From NCBI GenBank assembly GCA_018992685.1, contig JACVGT010000021.1, positions 62,001 through 126,000 of the forward strand: a DNA stretch of 64,000 nucleotides, read 5' to 3'. The position numbers and the translations under genes are program-made. Within the stretch, counting starts at the first letter, position 1; each line of letters starts with the position of its first letter. The notes beneath the pieces were generated by a model. It ran no database searches. It was not told the origin of the DNA and saw nothing but the letters and a program-made list of their open reading frames with translations. The stretch comes from Theionarchaea archaeon. GTDB lineage: Archaea > Methanobacteriota_B > Thermococci > Methanofastidiosales > SZ-28-30. This document shows positions 37,440 through 47,442 of the stretch, piece by piece.

Positions 37440-38410
37440 CGGGCTCCAAGTATGCCTATGCATTCGGAAGGATAAAGGCCCTTGAAGTGGGATTGATCGA
37501 TGCATCCCAGCTCAAGAGGATGATCGATGCCCGCACAGCTCAGGACGCAGTGAAGATTGTGGCAGAAACATCATATGGAACCTATCTTTCTGAGAGTCCA
37601 GACATACCAGAAATTGAGCGTGCTATCCTTCAAGAAGTGGAAAGGACCTACCAGGTTGTGGGGAAGATATCGCCCGAGAAGGCTGTTACTGATCTTCTTC
37701 AGCTCAAGTATGATATACACAATATCAAGATCTTACTCAAGTCGCAGATAACAGGAAAGGACCTGTCTCATCTGCTGGTGCCCCTGGGGAGAGAAGGTTC
37801 TGGCGCATTGAAGGCAGCATGCGATGGAGATCTGAAGGCAGTATCCCCTGAGGTAGCACAGATCATTCAGAAAGCACTCTCGCTGTATGAAGAGAGCGGG
37901 GATTTTCAGAAAGTCCAGTTCTTTCTGGACAGGGAGCATTCCCTTTTGCTCAGTGAGGGTTTCAGTGAAATCCCTTTCCTGCGGCAGTACAATGCCCTTG
38001 CAGTTGATCTAGAGAATATTCGCAACTTCATCAGAGCAGAAAAGATGGAAATCGGGTTTGAGGAGGTCTTCTTGTCAGGAGGGACACTGGTGCTGGCTTT
38101 TTTTTCTGAGGTAAAGGATCAACCCGCTGACTACTTTATGGAATCCACCAGGAATCGTGATTTTGCAGGTGTGGTTCATGAGGGGTTGACTGCCTATCAG
38201 GAGACAGGCTCACTCTCTCGTTACGAGACGCTGGTAGACAACTTCCTCATGGAGTACATGAAGAAAGCAAAGACATACTCCCTTTCTCTTGAGCCGGTAG
38301 TTGGATACCTCTTTGCCAAAGAACGGGAGGCAAAAGTGGTGAGACAGATACTTATTTCAAAAATGAAAGGGATCGATATCACAGGAAGGGTGAGTGACGT
38401 TTATGAATAA
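37436..38410 (+). CDS. atpC: A-type ATP synthase subunit C
   Basis: A 324-residue, all-helical subunit that links the rotor shaft to the c ring. Family features are the opening YAYAFGRIKALEVGLI, the repeated LKYDIHNIKILLKSQITG pattern and the closing EPVVGYLFAKEREAKVVRQIL. Starts with GTG overlapping the atpE stop and overlaps atpF by 8 nt. Confidence 0.93.
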   Translation: MTGSKYAYAFGRIKALEVGLIDASQLKRMIDARTAQDAVKIVAETSYGTYLSESPDIPEIERAILQEVERTYQVVGKISPEKAVTDLLQLKYDIHNIKILLKSQITGKDLSHLLVPLGREGSGALKAACDGDLKAVSPEVAQIIQKALSLYEESGDFQKVQFFLDREHSLLLSEGFSEIPFLRQYNALAVDLENIRNFIRAEKMEIGFEEVFLSGGTLVLAFFSEVKDQPADYFMESTRNRDFAGVVHEGLTAYQETGSLSRYETLVDNFLMEYMKKAKTYSLSLEPVVGYLFAKEREAKVVRQILISKMKGIDITGRVSDVYE

Positions 38411-38720
38411 GATAGCAATGATATCAGATAGAGAGACAGGATTGATCTTTAAGAACATGGGAATCGATAGTCTGGAGGCTGAAACTCCCGACATGGCCTC
38501 TGCACTCCTGAGAGAACACGCCAAGGAGTATGGAATCATCTTCATCACGGAAGACCTGGCAGTACAGATTGCAGGTACTATTGAGGAATATGCATCTTCA
38601 AGTCTTCCTGCAGTCATTGAAATACCTTCATTTGAGGGGCCAAAAGGCCTGGGCAAAATGAAGATGAGACGCATCTGCGAAAAAGCTGCAGGTGCTGATA
38701 TTCTGTTTAAGGAGGAATGA
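38403..38720 (+). CDS. atpF: A-type ATP synthase subunit F
   Basis: A 105-residue Rossmann-like subunit of the central stalk. [17 protein letters not shown] and the core [14 protein letters not shown] are typical, followed by the C-terminal [14 protein letters not shown]. The ATG at 38403 lies inside the atpC stop region (ATGAATAA); a GTG nine bases earlier is less likely. Confidence 0.93.
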   Translation: MNKIAMISDRETGLIFKNMGIDSLEAETPDMASALLREHAKEYGIIFITEDLAVQIAGTIEEYASSSLPAVIEIPSFEGPKGLGKMKMRRICEKAAGADILFKEE

Positions 38721-38722
38721 TT

Positions 38723-40465
38723 ATGGGTACAATTATCAAGGTGTCTGGACCCGTGGTGGTGGCAGAGAAGATGGAAAATGCCCGAATGTACGATGTGTGC
38801 AGGGTGGCAGACGAGCGGCTGATTGGTGAAATCATTGAGCTGCGAGGCGATAAAGCCACCATTCAAGTATATGAAGAGACAGCAGGATTAGGCCCGGGCG
38901 ATCCCGTTGAATCCACAGGGAAACCATTGAGTGTGGAACTGGGTCCGGGAATGATTGAGTCAATTTATGATGGAATACAGAGACCTCTGGATGTGATCAG
39001 GGATAGAATTGGACCCCACATCAAGAGAGGAATTGAGCAACCTGGTATTGACAGGAAAAAGAAGTGGGAGTTCCAGCCCTTGCTGAAAAAAGGGCAGAAA
39101 GTCGTGAGTGGAGATATCCTGGGCGTTGTGCAGGAAGGCCCCCTGGTGAGCCACCGGATTCTGATTCCCATAGGCTCAGAGGGAGAGATCGAAGAGATCT
39201 TTTCTGGAACCTTTACGGTGGAGGAAACTGTTGCCACCCTTGATGGCACGGATATTTCTATGCTTCAGAAATGGCCTGTTCGAAAGGGGAGACCATACAA
39301 GGAGAAGCTGCCACCGTCCAGCCCACTGGTGACGGGGCAGCGCATTGTGGATACCTTCTTTCCCATGGCCAAGGGCGGGACTGCGTGCTGTCCGGGACCG
39401 TTTGGATCGGGAAAGACCGTGACACAGCACCAACTGGCGAAATGGGCAGAGGCAGATATCATATTCTTTGTAGGATGCGGAGAACGCGGTAATGAAATGG
39501 CAGAAGTGCTACGGGAATTCCCCGGGCTGCAGGATCCCAAGAGTGGGGAACCGCTGATGAAGAGAACTGTCTTGGTGGCCAATACTTCAGACATGCCCGT
39601 GGCAGCACGGGAAGCTTCCATTTACACGGGAATTACACTGGCAGAGTATTTCAGAGATATGGGGTATTCAGTGGCCTTGATGGCAGATTCCACATCCAGG
39701 TGGGCTGAAGCACTGCGAGAGATATCAGGGCGGCTGGAAGAAATGCCAGGTGAAGAGGGGTACCCCGCATATCTGGCGTCCCGGCTGGCTGAATTCTATG
39801 AACGTGCAGGCAAGGTGGTTACCTTGGGGTCTGAGTACAGGGAAGGGTCATTGTCTGTAATTGGAGCAGTTTCTCCTCCCGGTGGGGACTTTTCAGAGCC
39901 TGTGACCCAGGCCACTCTGAGAATCACCAAGGTGTTCTGGGGCCTGGATGCACGACTGGCCTTTGCCAGACACTTCCCGGCCATCGACTGGCTACAGAGT
40001 TATTCACTGTATCTGGACGATGTGAAAGACTGGTGGACTGAAAATGTTTCCGGGAACTGGAGAAGCTACCGGGATGAAGCCATGCGTATCCTGCAGGAAG
40101 AAGCGGAATTGGAAGAGATTGTACGGCTGGTAGGAGTTGAAGCCCTGTCCAACAGAGACCGATTGTTGTTGGAGACTGCAAAATCTCTGCGAGAAGATTT
40201 CCTTCACCAGAATGCGTACCATGAGATTGATACGTATACGTCTTCTGAAAAGCAGTTCACCATGCTGGAACTCATCCTTGATCTCCATCACTGGGGCCTG
40301 GATGCACTGGGCAGGGGTGCACCCATTAAGCCGATACTGGAATTGAAAGAAAGGGAAGATATCGCCAAACTCAAGTTCGTTTCAGAAGAGGAATTTCCCA
40401 AGGCACTGGAGGGGTTGAGGGAGCGAATACGAACTGCAGTGCAGTCCATGAAGGGAGGAGATTGA
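38723..40465 (+). CDS. atpA: A-type ATP synthase catalytic subunit A
   Basis: A 580-residue catalytic subunit. The P-loop GPFGSGKT lies near residue 232, preceded by the non-homologous insert typical for A subunits (about 110-190). [16 protein letters not shown] and [31 protein letters not shown] follow. No intein is present. ATG 38723 was chosen because GGAGGA at 38711-38716 is six bases away; ATG 38717, touching the ribosome site, is the alternative. Confidence 0.97.
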   Translation: MGTIIKVSGPVVVAEKMENARMYDVCRVADERLIGEIIELRGDKATIQVYEETAGLGPGDPVESTGKPLSVELGPGMIESIYDGIQRPLDVIRDRIGPHIKRGIEQPGIDRKKKWEFQPLLKKGQKVVSGDILGVVQEGPLVSHRILIPIGSEGEIEEIFSGTFTVEETVATLDGTDISMLQKWPVRKGRPYKEKLPPSSPLVTGQRIVDTFFPMAKGGTACCPGPFGSGKTVTQHQLAKWAEADIIFFVGCGERGNEMAEVLREFPGLQDPKSGEPLMKRTVLVANTSDMPVAAREASIYTGITLAEYFRDMGYSVALMADSTSRWAEALREISGRLEEMPGEEGYPAYLASRLAEFYERAGKVVTLGSEYREGSLSVIGAVSPPGGDFSEPVTQATLRITKVFWGLDARLAFARHFPAIDWLQSYSLYLDDVKDWWTENVSGNWRSYRDEAMRILQEEAELEEIVRLVGVEALSNRDRLLLETAKSLREDFLHQNAYHEIDTYTSSEKQFTMLELILDLHHWGLDALGRGAPIKPILELKEREDIAKLKFVSEEEFPKALEGLRERIRTAVQSMKGGD

Positions 40466-41878
40466 ATGCCCAAAGAATACAGGACCATTTCTGAGATAGC
40501 AGGCCCCCTGATGGTAGTAGAAAAGATCGAAGGAGTGAAATACGGAGAACTTGTGGAAATCGAGCTTGCTTCTGGAGAAAAGAGAAGAGGCCGTGTCTTG
40601 GAAGTGGAAGTAGGCAAGGCTCTGGTGCAGATTTTTGAAGGTTCTTCAGAGCTTGATGTGAATCAGACCAAGGTGCGTTTCCTGGGCAAGGGAATTGAAC
40701 TGGCTGTATCCCAGGACATGCTGGGTCGAGTGTTTTCGGGATTGGGTGAACCAATAGATAAGGGTCCCAGAATTATCCCTGAAGATCGTCTGGACATTTC
40801 AGGAAGCCCGATCAACCCATATGCTCGCGATTATCCTATAGACTTTATTCAAACTGGTATATCTGCTATTGATGGAATGAATTCTCTGGTGCGGGGACAG
40901 AAGCTTCCCATTTTCTCCGGATCAGGACTGCCCCATGCTGCCATTGCTGCACAGATTGCCAGGCAATCCAGAGTGCTCAAGACAGAAGAAGAATTCGCTG
41001 TGGTCTTTGGAGCAATGGGAGTCACCTTTGAAGAAGCCAATTACTTCATTTCCGACTTCAGACAGACGGGAGCCATTGAACGGTCGGTAGTGTTCATTAA
41101 TCTGGCAGATGACCCGGCTGTGGAGAGAATATCGACTCCCCGGATGGCTTTAACTGCAGCAGAATACCTGGCATTTACCCTGGACATGCACGTTCTGGTC
41201 ATTCTGACTGACATGACCAACTACTGTGAGGCACTGCGGGAGATCTCTGCTGCCAGGATGGAAGTCCCGGGAAGAAGAGGGTATCCCGGGTACATGTACA
41301 CTGATCTGGCCACCATCTATGAGAGAGCGGGTAGGATAAAGGGCAAGAAGGGTTCAATAACGTCATTTCCTATTCTGTCCATGCCCGAAGACGACATAAC
41401 TCACCCCATACCAGATCTTACGGGGTACATAACAGAAGGGCAGATTTTCCTCAGCAGGGAACTGCACAGGAAAGGTATCTACCCCCCTATTGACGTGCTT
41501 CCTTCATTATCTCGTCTGAAAGACCTGGGTATCGGTGTTGTCAAGGAAACAGGGGAACTAAGAACAAGAGAAGATCACCCGGATGTTTTGAACCAGTTGT
41601 ATGCTGCCTATGCCAGAGGAAAGGAAGCACGAGAACTGGCAGTCATCTTGGGTGAAGCAGCCCTGACTGACGTTGACAAGAAGTTCCTGGGATTCGCAGA
41701 CCAATTTGAGCAGAAGTTTGTGGCCCAGGGCGACCATGAGAACAGGACTATCGAACAGACCCTGGACATCGGCTGGGATCTCCTGACCACCCTCCCAGAA
41801 GGGGAACTGAAACGTATCAGGCCAGAATACATTGAGAAATATCTGAGACCACGGAAGACATCCGGAGAAGGAGCATAA
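40466..41878 (+). CDS. atpB: A-type ATP synthase regulatory subunit B
   Basis: A 470-residue non-catalytic nucleotide-binding subunit. The degenerate P-loop appears as [18 protein letters not shown] near residue 150, with [40 protein letters not shown] downstream. It begins directly after the atpA stop with GGAGGAG just before it. Confidence 0.97.
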   Translation: MPKEYRTISEIAGPLMVVEKIEGVKYGELVEIELASGEKRRGRVLEVEVGKALVQIFEGSSELDVNQTKVRFLGKGIELAVSQDMLGRVFSGLGEPIDKGPRIIPEDRLDISGSPINPYARDYPIDFIQTGISAIDGMNSLVRGQKLPIFSGSGLPHAAIAAQIARQSRVLKTEEEFAVVFGAMGVTFEEANYFISDFRQTGAIERSVVFINLADDPAVERISTPRMALTAAEYLAFTLDMHVLVILTDMTNYCEALREISAARMEVPGRRGYPGYMYTDLATIYERAGRIKGKKGSITSFPILSMPEDDITHPIPDLTGYITEGQIFLSRELHRKGIYPPIDVLPSLSRLKDLGIGVVKETGELRTREDHPDVLNQLYAAYARGKEARELAVILGEAALTDVDKKFLGFADQFEQKFVAQGDHENRTIEQTLDIGWDLLTTLPEGELKRIRPEYIEKYLRPRKTSGEGA

Positions 41879-41880
41879 CC

Positions 41881-42498
41881 ATGGCAAAGGTCAATGCAAC
41901 TCGAATGGAACTACTGAAACTGAAAAAACGGGTCAAACTGGCTAAGAGAGGACATAAATTGCTGAAAGATAAACGAGATGAGCTCATGAAGCAATTCCTC
42001 TCTCTTATTCACAGGAACCGGGAACTGCGAGAGGAGATTGAACGGGAAATCGCAGTAGTGTACCGCACCTTTATGTCGGCTCGCTCACTGATGTCCCCCG
42101 AAATGCTGGAAGAGGCTCTCATGCTTCCTAAGGCGCGCCTGCACGTGGATGTTGGAACCAGATTGATCATGAGTGTCCAGGTTCCCCAGATCGTGGTATC
42201 ACAGAAAGGGGAAGGCATCCTCTCTTATGGCCTGTACAATGTCCCCTCCGAGCTCGATGAGTCGCTGGAGGCACTCCAAGACCTAATGCCCAAGTTGATC
42301 CAGCTGGCCGAGATGGAAAAATCGCTGGAGCTTCTGGCAGCAGAAATCGAGAAGACCAGGAGACGGGTGAATGCACTTGAATATGTGTTGATCCCCGAGC
42401 TGGAAAGTACTGCCAGATTCATTGAGATGAAACTCGACGAGATGGAACGTTCAGCTCTGACGACCCTCATGAGTATCACGGGAAAACTGAGAGAGTGA
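41881..42498 (+). CDS. atpD: A-type ATP synthase subunit D
   Basis: A 205-residue central shaft subunit. Long antiparallel coiled-coil helices are visible at the N-terminus (NATRMELLKLKKRVKLAKRG and KLLKDKRDELMKQF) and at the C-terminus (LEYVLIPELESTARFIEMKLDEMER). It is the last gene of the operon, 2 nt after atpB. Confidence 0.95.
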   Translation: MAKVNATRMELLKLKKRVKLAKRGHKLLKDKRDELMKQFLSLIHRNRELREEIEREIAVVYRTFMSARSLMSPEMLEEALMLPKARLHVDVGTRLIMSVQVPQIVVSQKGEGILSYGLYNVPSELDESLEALQDLMPKLIQLAEMEKSLELLAAEIEKTRRRVNALEYVLIPELESTARFIEMKLDEMERSALTTLMSITGKLRE

Positions 42499-42572
42499 GG
42501 GAGGATTGTAGATGAGTTCTCTTTCTCGCACATGACACGAACACTTTTATTCTTGTGCTTCCCTTGAAGTGC

Positions 42573-43529
42573 ATGGAGATCCGCAAGCTGCAGTGCACTG
42601 GAGGCGGCACCTACATTCTGTCATTGCCCAAGAAGTGGATAGAGAAGTATTCTTTACAGAAAGGGGACAGTTTCGGCTTATTTGAACAGGAAAACGGATT
42701 ATTCATAACTCCAAAATTTGAAGAAAGAAAGGAGAAGCAGGTGGAGATCACCGCGGACGAATTTGTAGCCAGAAAAATTATGACGTCCTACACGTATGGG
42801 TATTCCTCCCTTTCCATTACTGGTAACCTGACCAATGAAGTCAGGTCTCAGATTCGAAAGACGGTGGATACCTTGCTGGGATATGAGATAATTGATGAGA
42901 AAGAGAACGCCATATTCGTCCAGGACTTGCTGAACCCCTCAGAACTTACCACTGAGAAAGCTCTCAAGAGAGAGTATTTTCTGGCTTCCAGCATGCATAA
43001 AGACCTCAACAGAGCCATATCTTCTCAGAGGTTTGGAATGGCAAATGATATCATCACCCGGGATTCCGAAGTGGACAAGCTATATTTTCTGATTGTGAGG
43101 CAGCTGAGGTCAGCTCTCCAGAATACAGGGTTTGCAGAGAAGGTGGGTGTCTCCCCCTTGGAATGCCTGGATGTCCGCATTGTTGCCAAGAACGTGGAGG
43201 AGATAGGGGATTCGGCTGAGACTGCATCCCGCAACCTCCTTGAAATTGACTCAATGCCAGAAGACATTGCAGAGGATATGGTCAGCTTCAGTGAGCTTGC
43301 CTTCTTGATGCACGAGACAGCATTTAGGGCCTTCCTGGATGCAGACAGGGCAAAGGCGAACCTCGTCATTGAGAAACTTGACGAAGCGGTGTCACGGAAA
43401 GAGGAACTCGATGAGAGAATTCTGAAGGCTGAACAGGCAGTGCTTCTGGGAAATATTGTAGAGAATATCGAGATTATCTGCGAAAAGGGAAGTGATGTGG
43501 CAGACCTGGTGTTCACTCCAGAGGACTGA
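42573..43529 (+). CDS. AbrB-PhoU domain regulator
   Basis: A 318-residue protein. The first 50 residues are a SpoVT/AbrB-type DNA-binding swapped hairpin (MEIRKLQCTGGGTYILSLPKKWI). Two PhoU-like three-helix bundles follow (about 110-310) with acidic metal-binding patterns such as ARIVxKNVEEIGDSAE-like and LGNIVENIEIICEKGSD. Archaeal proteins of this build are thought to regulate phosphate uptake; no pst genes are nearby. A TATA-like CTTTTATT at 42543-42550 fits the ATG at 42573 rather than an upstream GTG at 42555. Confidence 0.85.
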   Translation: MEIRKLQCTGGGTYILSLPKKWIEKYSLQKGDSFGLFEQENGLFITPKFEERKEKQVEITADEFVARKIMTSYTYGYSSLSITGNLTNEVRSQIRKTVDTLLGYEIIDEKENAIFVQDLLNPSELTTEKALKREYFLASSMHKDLNRAISSQRFGMANDIITRDSEVDKLYFLIVRQLRSALQNTGFAEKVGVSPLECLDVRIVAKNVEEIGDSAETASRNLLEIDSMPEDIAEDMVSFSELAFLMHETAFRAFLDADRAKANLVIEKLDEAVSRKEELDERILKAEQAVLLGNIVENIEIICEKGSDVADLVFTPED

Positions 43530-43559
43530 CTCATAAGATATAAAGAAAAGAGAAGAATA

Positions 43560-45209
43560 TTACAAGATATCCAGTGCGCGAGACAATACGTGACTTCCTC
43601 TGTAATCAGGAAGCAGCATGGGTGCTCTCCTGTCTGTCTCTACTCCGGCATTCTGCAAAGCTTCTTCGTATTTCCGTACATGATCCAAACTCAATTTGCC
43701 TAGTGCCACTTTCTTCACATATTCTGCTGCATTGATGCCAGCTCGTCTCCCGAAGACATTGTAGTCCAGAAGCGAATTGCCCATCAGCCTGTTCTTTCCA
43801 TGGACTCCACCTTCAACCTCTCCGCCTGCGAACAACCCAGGGACAGACGTTTCCGCCTTATCGGTTATCTCCACACCGCCGTTCTGATAGTGAAGCGTGG
43901 GAAAGACCAGGATGGGGTCCTGGGTCATATCAATGCCAAACCGTTCAAACATCCGCACCATGGCCGCTAGGTTCTTTCTGATAGTACCCTCCCCCTTTAG
44001 ATCATCGATCATGGGAGAATCCAGCCACACACCTTTCATTCCCGTGGGAGTGGTAAGCCCATTGTCCCTCCCATAGCATTCTCGAATGAAGTTTGCAGAT
44101 TCTACATCTCTGGGCTCCAGCGGGTACACAAAGAGTTCACCATCCTTGTTCACCGGTTGGGCACCCAACCCCCTTACCTTCTCTGTCACCAGTAGTCCCA
44201 CAATTTGCTCAGGGTACGCGGCTCCCGTGGGATGATACTGCACAGAGTCGAGGTCAATGAGATTGGCACCTACATGATAGGCCATAACAAGCCCGTCCGC
44301 CGTCGCTCCATAGTGGTTGGTGGTGGCAAATCCCTGGATGTGTAACCGCCCAAATCCACCGGTGGCCAGAATCACAGCCTTTGCCCTTACCACGTAGTAC
44401 TGATCTGTCTCCATGTTGAAAAGAACAGCTCCTGCAATCCTGCCCTGATCATCCTTTAACAACTCCACAGCAGGAGAGAATTCCAGTACAGGGACTCCAA
44501 TGTTCCGGGCTTCATCCCTGACTGTCCGCATGATCTCCATCCCCGTATAGTCCCTGGCAGAGTGCATCCTCTTTCTAGAGGTCCCCCCTCCGCTGAGCTC
44601 CATCATCACTCCTTTGTCATCTTTATCATACATGACTCCCAGTTCCTCATGCCACTTTATGATTCTGGGCGCATCCATGGTCAACGCTCTTACCAGTTCG
44701 GGCTTGTTGGTGAAATGCCCTCCTCCAATAGCATCCAGATAATGGCGAGGAGGACTATCTTCCGGTCGATCTGCAGCCTGAATTCCACCCTGGGCCATCA
44801 TGGAGTTGGAGTCACCATGTCGCAGTTTGGTGGTTATGAGCATCCTGTCCACAGGTATCCCTGCATAGTGGGCCCAGAGAGCAGCAACAGTGCCTGCACC
44901 TCCACCACCGATGATGAGAATGTCACAATCATGATCGACCTTGGACAGATCAACATCATCAGGATCTATCAGCGGGTGGGCTTCAAGCAAATCTGCCACC
45001 TCATGAGGCAGGCGCTGCCCCTTGCTTGGTCCAATCTTCAGGTCTCGCTTCGCTTCCGGCTTGTAATCCGGGTGGTATTCGTTGAGAATCTGTTCCCTCT
45101 CCTCCAGGGTCATGGCCTTAAATGTGGCTTTCAGTCTCTGAGGGCGGGTTTTCTCCACTTTTTCTATTGATTCTCGCATGTAGTCTGGATAACCTCTGAT
45201 TATTTCCAT
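43560..45209 (-). CDS. Fumarate reductase/succinate dehydrogenase-type flavoprotein subunit (TfrA-like)
   Basis: A 549-residue flavoprotein. An unusual 95-residue N-terminal extension precedes the FAD motif DILIIGGGGAGTVAALWA. Substrate-site motifs are present: SVQYHPTG, TEKVRGLGA, and GGVHGKNRLMGNSLLDYNVFG. In place of the His that links FAD covalently in Sdh/FrdA, the MMAQGGI region has Asn/Ser, as in L-aspartate oxidase, so FAD is probably non-covalent. It is the last gene of the HdrC-HdrB-FeS-flavoprotein operon. Thiol:fumarate reductase activity is the closest known analogue; the actual substrates are not proven. Confidence 0.9.
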   Translation of the reverse strand: MEIIRGYPDYMRESIEKVEKTRPQRLKATFKAMTLEEREQILNEYHPDYKPEAKRDLKIGPSKGQRLPHEVADLLEAHPLIDPDDVDLSKVDHDCDILIIGGGGAGTVAALWAHYAGIPVDRMLITTKLRHGDSNSMMAQGGIQAADRPEDSPPRHYLDAIGGGHFTNKPELVRALTMDAPRIIKWHEELGVMYDKDDKGVMMELSGGGTSRKRMHSARDYTGMEIMRTVRDEARNIGVPVLEFSPAVELLKDDQGRIAGAVLFNMETDQYYVVRAKAVILATGGFGRLHIQGFATTNHYGATADGLVMAYHVGANLIDLDSVQYHPTGAAYPEQIVGLLVTEKVRGLGAQPVNKDGELFVYPLEPRDVESANFIRECYGRDNGLTTPTGMKGVWLDSPMIDDLKGEGTIRKNLAAMVRMFERFGIDMTQDPILVFPTLHYQNGGVEITDKAETSVPGLFAGGEVEGGVHGKNRLMGNSLLDYNVFGRRAGINAAEYVKKVALGKLSLDHVRKYEEALQNAGVETDRRAPMLLPDYRGSHVLSRALDIL

Positions 45210-45218
45210 GAATATCCC

Positions 45219-45908
45219 TCACTTCTCAATATCCCTCTCTATGTATGATTTCTTCAACTGGTCCAGGTCCATGGTGGTAAGGTTCTCCATTTCCTGATCG
45301 AACACTCCAGCTTCGATTTCGTCATTCCGCTCCTTCAGATGCAGTGACTTGGGCAGGATGAACTTCCCGTACAATCGCCGGGCCAGCTGACCCACGTGAT
45401 AATGGACAATATCTGCCGGACATCGTGCTGCACACAGCCCACACTGCAGACAGTCAAATGACAGTTCAGCTGCCTGTTCAATATCTCCTCGTAATGATGC
45501 CTGGATGTAGTCCATGACCTGCAAATCCTGTGGACACGCTTTAGTACAGGTATTGCAGCTGACACATCGTGCAATTTCGGGGTACAACGATACAATGATG
45601 TTGGGTCCAGAAGCAAGTTCTTCAAGTTCATATTCTGCCTTGTTGGCAGGAACAAAAGGCAGTTCTGTCAAATACATGCCGTCCTCTGCAGGAGTCTGGC
45701 AGGCTAAAGCCGTCTTGAATTTGTATTCATCTTTTTTTCGGAATATTGTTCCACAAGCCCCACAGAACCCAGCTCTACATCCTGCTCCTCTGATGAACCG
45801 GTATCCTGCGTATTCCATGGCCTTCATGATGGTCAGTCCTTCAGGAACGTCATATTCCTTACCCATGATGTAGACTTTGATCATTCTGGTCTTGATAGTA
45901 TCTGTCAT
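45219..45908 (-). CDS. Iron-sulfur subunit of the fumarate reductase-like complex
   Basis: A 229-residue electron-transfer subunit. A plant-type [2Fe-2S] site is seen as GAGCRAGFCGACG with a later ALACQT (within residues 40-75). Two complete CxxCxxCxxxCP motifs follow, CVSCNTCTKACP and CLQCGLCAARCP, so two [4Fe-4S] clusters are predicted instead of the [4Fe-4S]/[3Fe-4S] pair of SdhB. It corresponds to the N-terminal half of methanogen TfrB. The flavoprotein gene follows after 9 nt. Confidence 0.9.
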   Translation of the reverse strand: MTDTIKTRMIKVYIMGKEYDVPEGLTIMKAMEYAGYRFIRGAGCRAGFCGACGTIFRKKDEYKFKTALACQTPAEDGMYLTELPFVPANKAEYELEELASGPNIIVSLYPEIARCVSCNTCTKACPQDLQVMDYIQASLRGDIEQAAELSFDCLQCGLCAARCPADIVHYHVGQLARRLYGKFILPKSLHLKERNDEIEAGVFDQEMENLTTMDLDQLKKSYIERDIEK

Positions 45909-45912
45909 ACAA

Positions 45913-46770
45913 TCACCTTAACAGTCCTTTCTCTTTCAATAACGGTTTGGGATCAACATAGTGTTGATCAAATTCGAGGGCATCGAAGAGCCCCAATGAT
46001 ATAGCCAGTAACTGGGAGAAATACAGAATTGGCATGGGTGCCAGTTCCTGTTCCAGGTCTTTCTGCCTGAAGTCTAGATTGAATTCACACAGAGGACAGG
46101 ATAGAACCACAGCTTCTGCACCTCTCTTGCGGGCAGAACTGAGAATGTGGTATGTTTTCTCGCATACAACCTCTTTATGATTTACCGTGTGATAACTTCC
46201 ACAGCATTCAAGCTTATACGGATAGTCCACAACAGTAGCCCCCAGGGAGGTAAGAAGTTCTGCCATCACCGTAGGTCTTTCCGGGTTGTCGATGGAGATC
46301 TCCTCAGGTCGCAGCAATAAGCAGCCATAATAGGGTACAACAGTCAATCCTTTGAGGGGGTTCTTTACGGGGAGAGAATCGAATCCCATCTCCTTCAATA
46401 CTGTCAAATAATGAACCACCGTCACTCCGCCTGTGTAGTCTTCCTCCTGGTCCATGAACGAGTTCATCTTTTCAAGCTTCTCAGGGTCACTCTTCACCAG
46501 TTGATTTGCCTGCTCCAGGGTATTGTAGCACATGGAGCACAGTGTCGTCACTCTGTCATACCCCATGTCCTGGACTCTGATCAAGTTTCGTATCGGTGCC
46601 AACTGGTGCATGAGATCATCACTGGCCAGTGAATAGACTGTGCCACAGCAGTTCCAGCGGGGCATCTCGATGAGTTCAATACCCACTGCTTCTGAAACTG
46701 CCTTTGTGGTGTCCTCGAAAGGTTTGGCCGTTGTTTTCAAGGTACACCCTGGATAATACGGAATCTTCAC
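45913..46770 (-). CDS. HdrB-like subunit with two CCG domains
   Basis: A 285-residue protein with two full cysteine-rich CCG domains: YYPGC, WNCCG, TLCSMCYN, then YYGCLLL, LECCGSYH, LSCPLCEF. In heterodisulfide reductase such domains bind noncubane [4Fe-4S] clusters that act on disulfides. It corresponds to the C-terminal half of TfrB, MfrE or SdhE but is here a separate gene. It starts with GTG after GGGTGA. Five nt separate it from the preceding HdrC-like gene. Confidence 0.92.
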   Translation of the reverse strand: MKIPYYPGCTLKTTAKPFEDTTKAVSEAVGIELIEMPRWNCCGTVYSLASDDLMHQLAPIRNLIRVQDMGYDRVTTLCSMCYNTLEQANQLVKSDPEKLEKMNSFMDQEEDYTGGVTVVHYLTVLKEMGFDSLPVKNPLKGLTVVPYYGCLLLRPEEISIDNPERPTVMAELLTSLGATVVDYPYKLECCGSYHTVNHKEVVCEKTYHILSSARKRGAEAVVLSCPLCEFNLDFRQKDLEQELAPMPILYFSQLLAISLGLFDALEFDQHYVDPKPLLKEKGLLR

Positions 46771-46774
46771 GAAA

Positions 46775-47179
46775 TCACCCTGTATACTTTCTGAAGTTTG
46801 ACACCAAAGCTACCGGAGGAAGTTCCTTCAGATCTTCCTTGGAAATCTCAGATATTCTGATGTGATCAACGTTCTCTCGAAGAACAAGCAAGCGTAGTGC
46901 TTCCATGACTCTTGTCAAGTCCACATCCTTGGGACACCTGGTGGCACACTGGAAACATGATGCACACAACCAGATGGTCTTGGACTCCAACACGTTCCAG
47001 TCGTTGGCCTGGACCAACTCGATGACTTGATGAGGGCGAACATCCATAAGAGTTCCTACAGGGCATCCTGCGGAGCACTTACCACATTTATGACAAGAAA
47101 AGATCTTCTCTCCACTCAATTCCTCTGCTTTTTCAAGGAGAGTCGTTTCCTTGGATATTTTCGGGATCATATGACTCAT
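46775..47179 (-). CDS. HdrC-like iron-sulfur protein
   Basis: A 134-residue ferredoxin-type protein. CHKCGKCSAGCPVG (near 34) and CASCFQCATRCPKD (near 82) ligate two [4Fe-4S] clusters. It matches HdrC, the partner of HdrB, and heads the four-gene operon. A TATA box CCTTATATA at 47210-47218 lies about 31-39 nt upstream; an internal ATG at 47170 is an alternative start. Confidence 0.9.
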   Translation of the reverse strand: MSHMIPKISKETTLLEKAEELSGEKIFSCHKCGKCSAGCPVGTLMDVRPHQVIELVQANDWNVLESKTIWLCASCFQCATRCPKDVDLTRVMEALRLLVLRENVDHIRISEISKEDLKELPPVALVSNFRKYTG

Positions 47180-47209
47180 CTCGGCTGTGATGAAGCCTCT
47201 TTACTTATG

Positions 47210-47218
47210 TATATAAGG
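47210..47218 (-). promoter_or_regulatory. TATA box of the Hdr/fumarate reductase-like operon
   Basis: CTTATATAC on the minus strand. The 263-nt gap 47180-47442 otherwise holds no gene signal. Confidence 0.5.
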
Positions 47219-47442
47219 TTTTCTATATGAGTTTAAAAAGTTTCTGCTGTATAAACCTTAATAAGTAGAGGCAAAGGAATCGGAAAAATCCCGGAGTAAC
47301 TATCTTTCTGGCTGGTCTCAATCCCCCGCTTCAACTAGTGGCACCTGTCACTCGTCTTCTAACGTTCATCCAGTGCCCAGTCTATCCTACTCTTTAACTC
47401 CTGGGTTTCATCCGGCACCTGGCCGCATCTCTGGATACGTGT

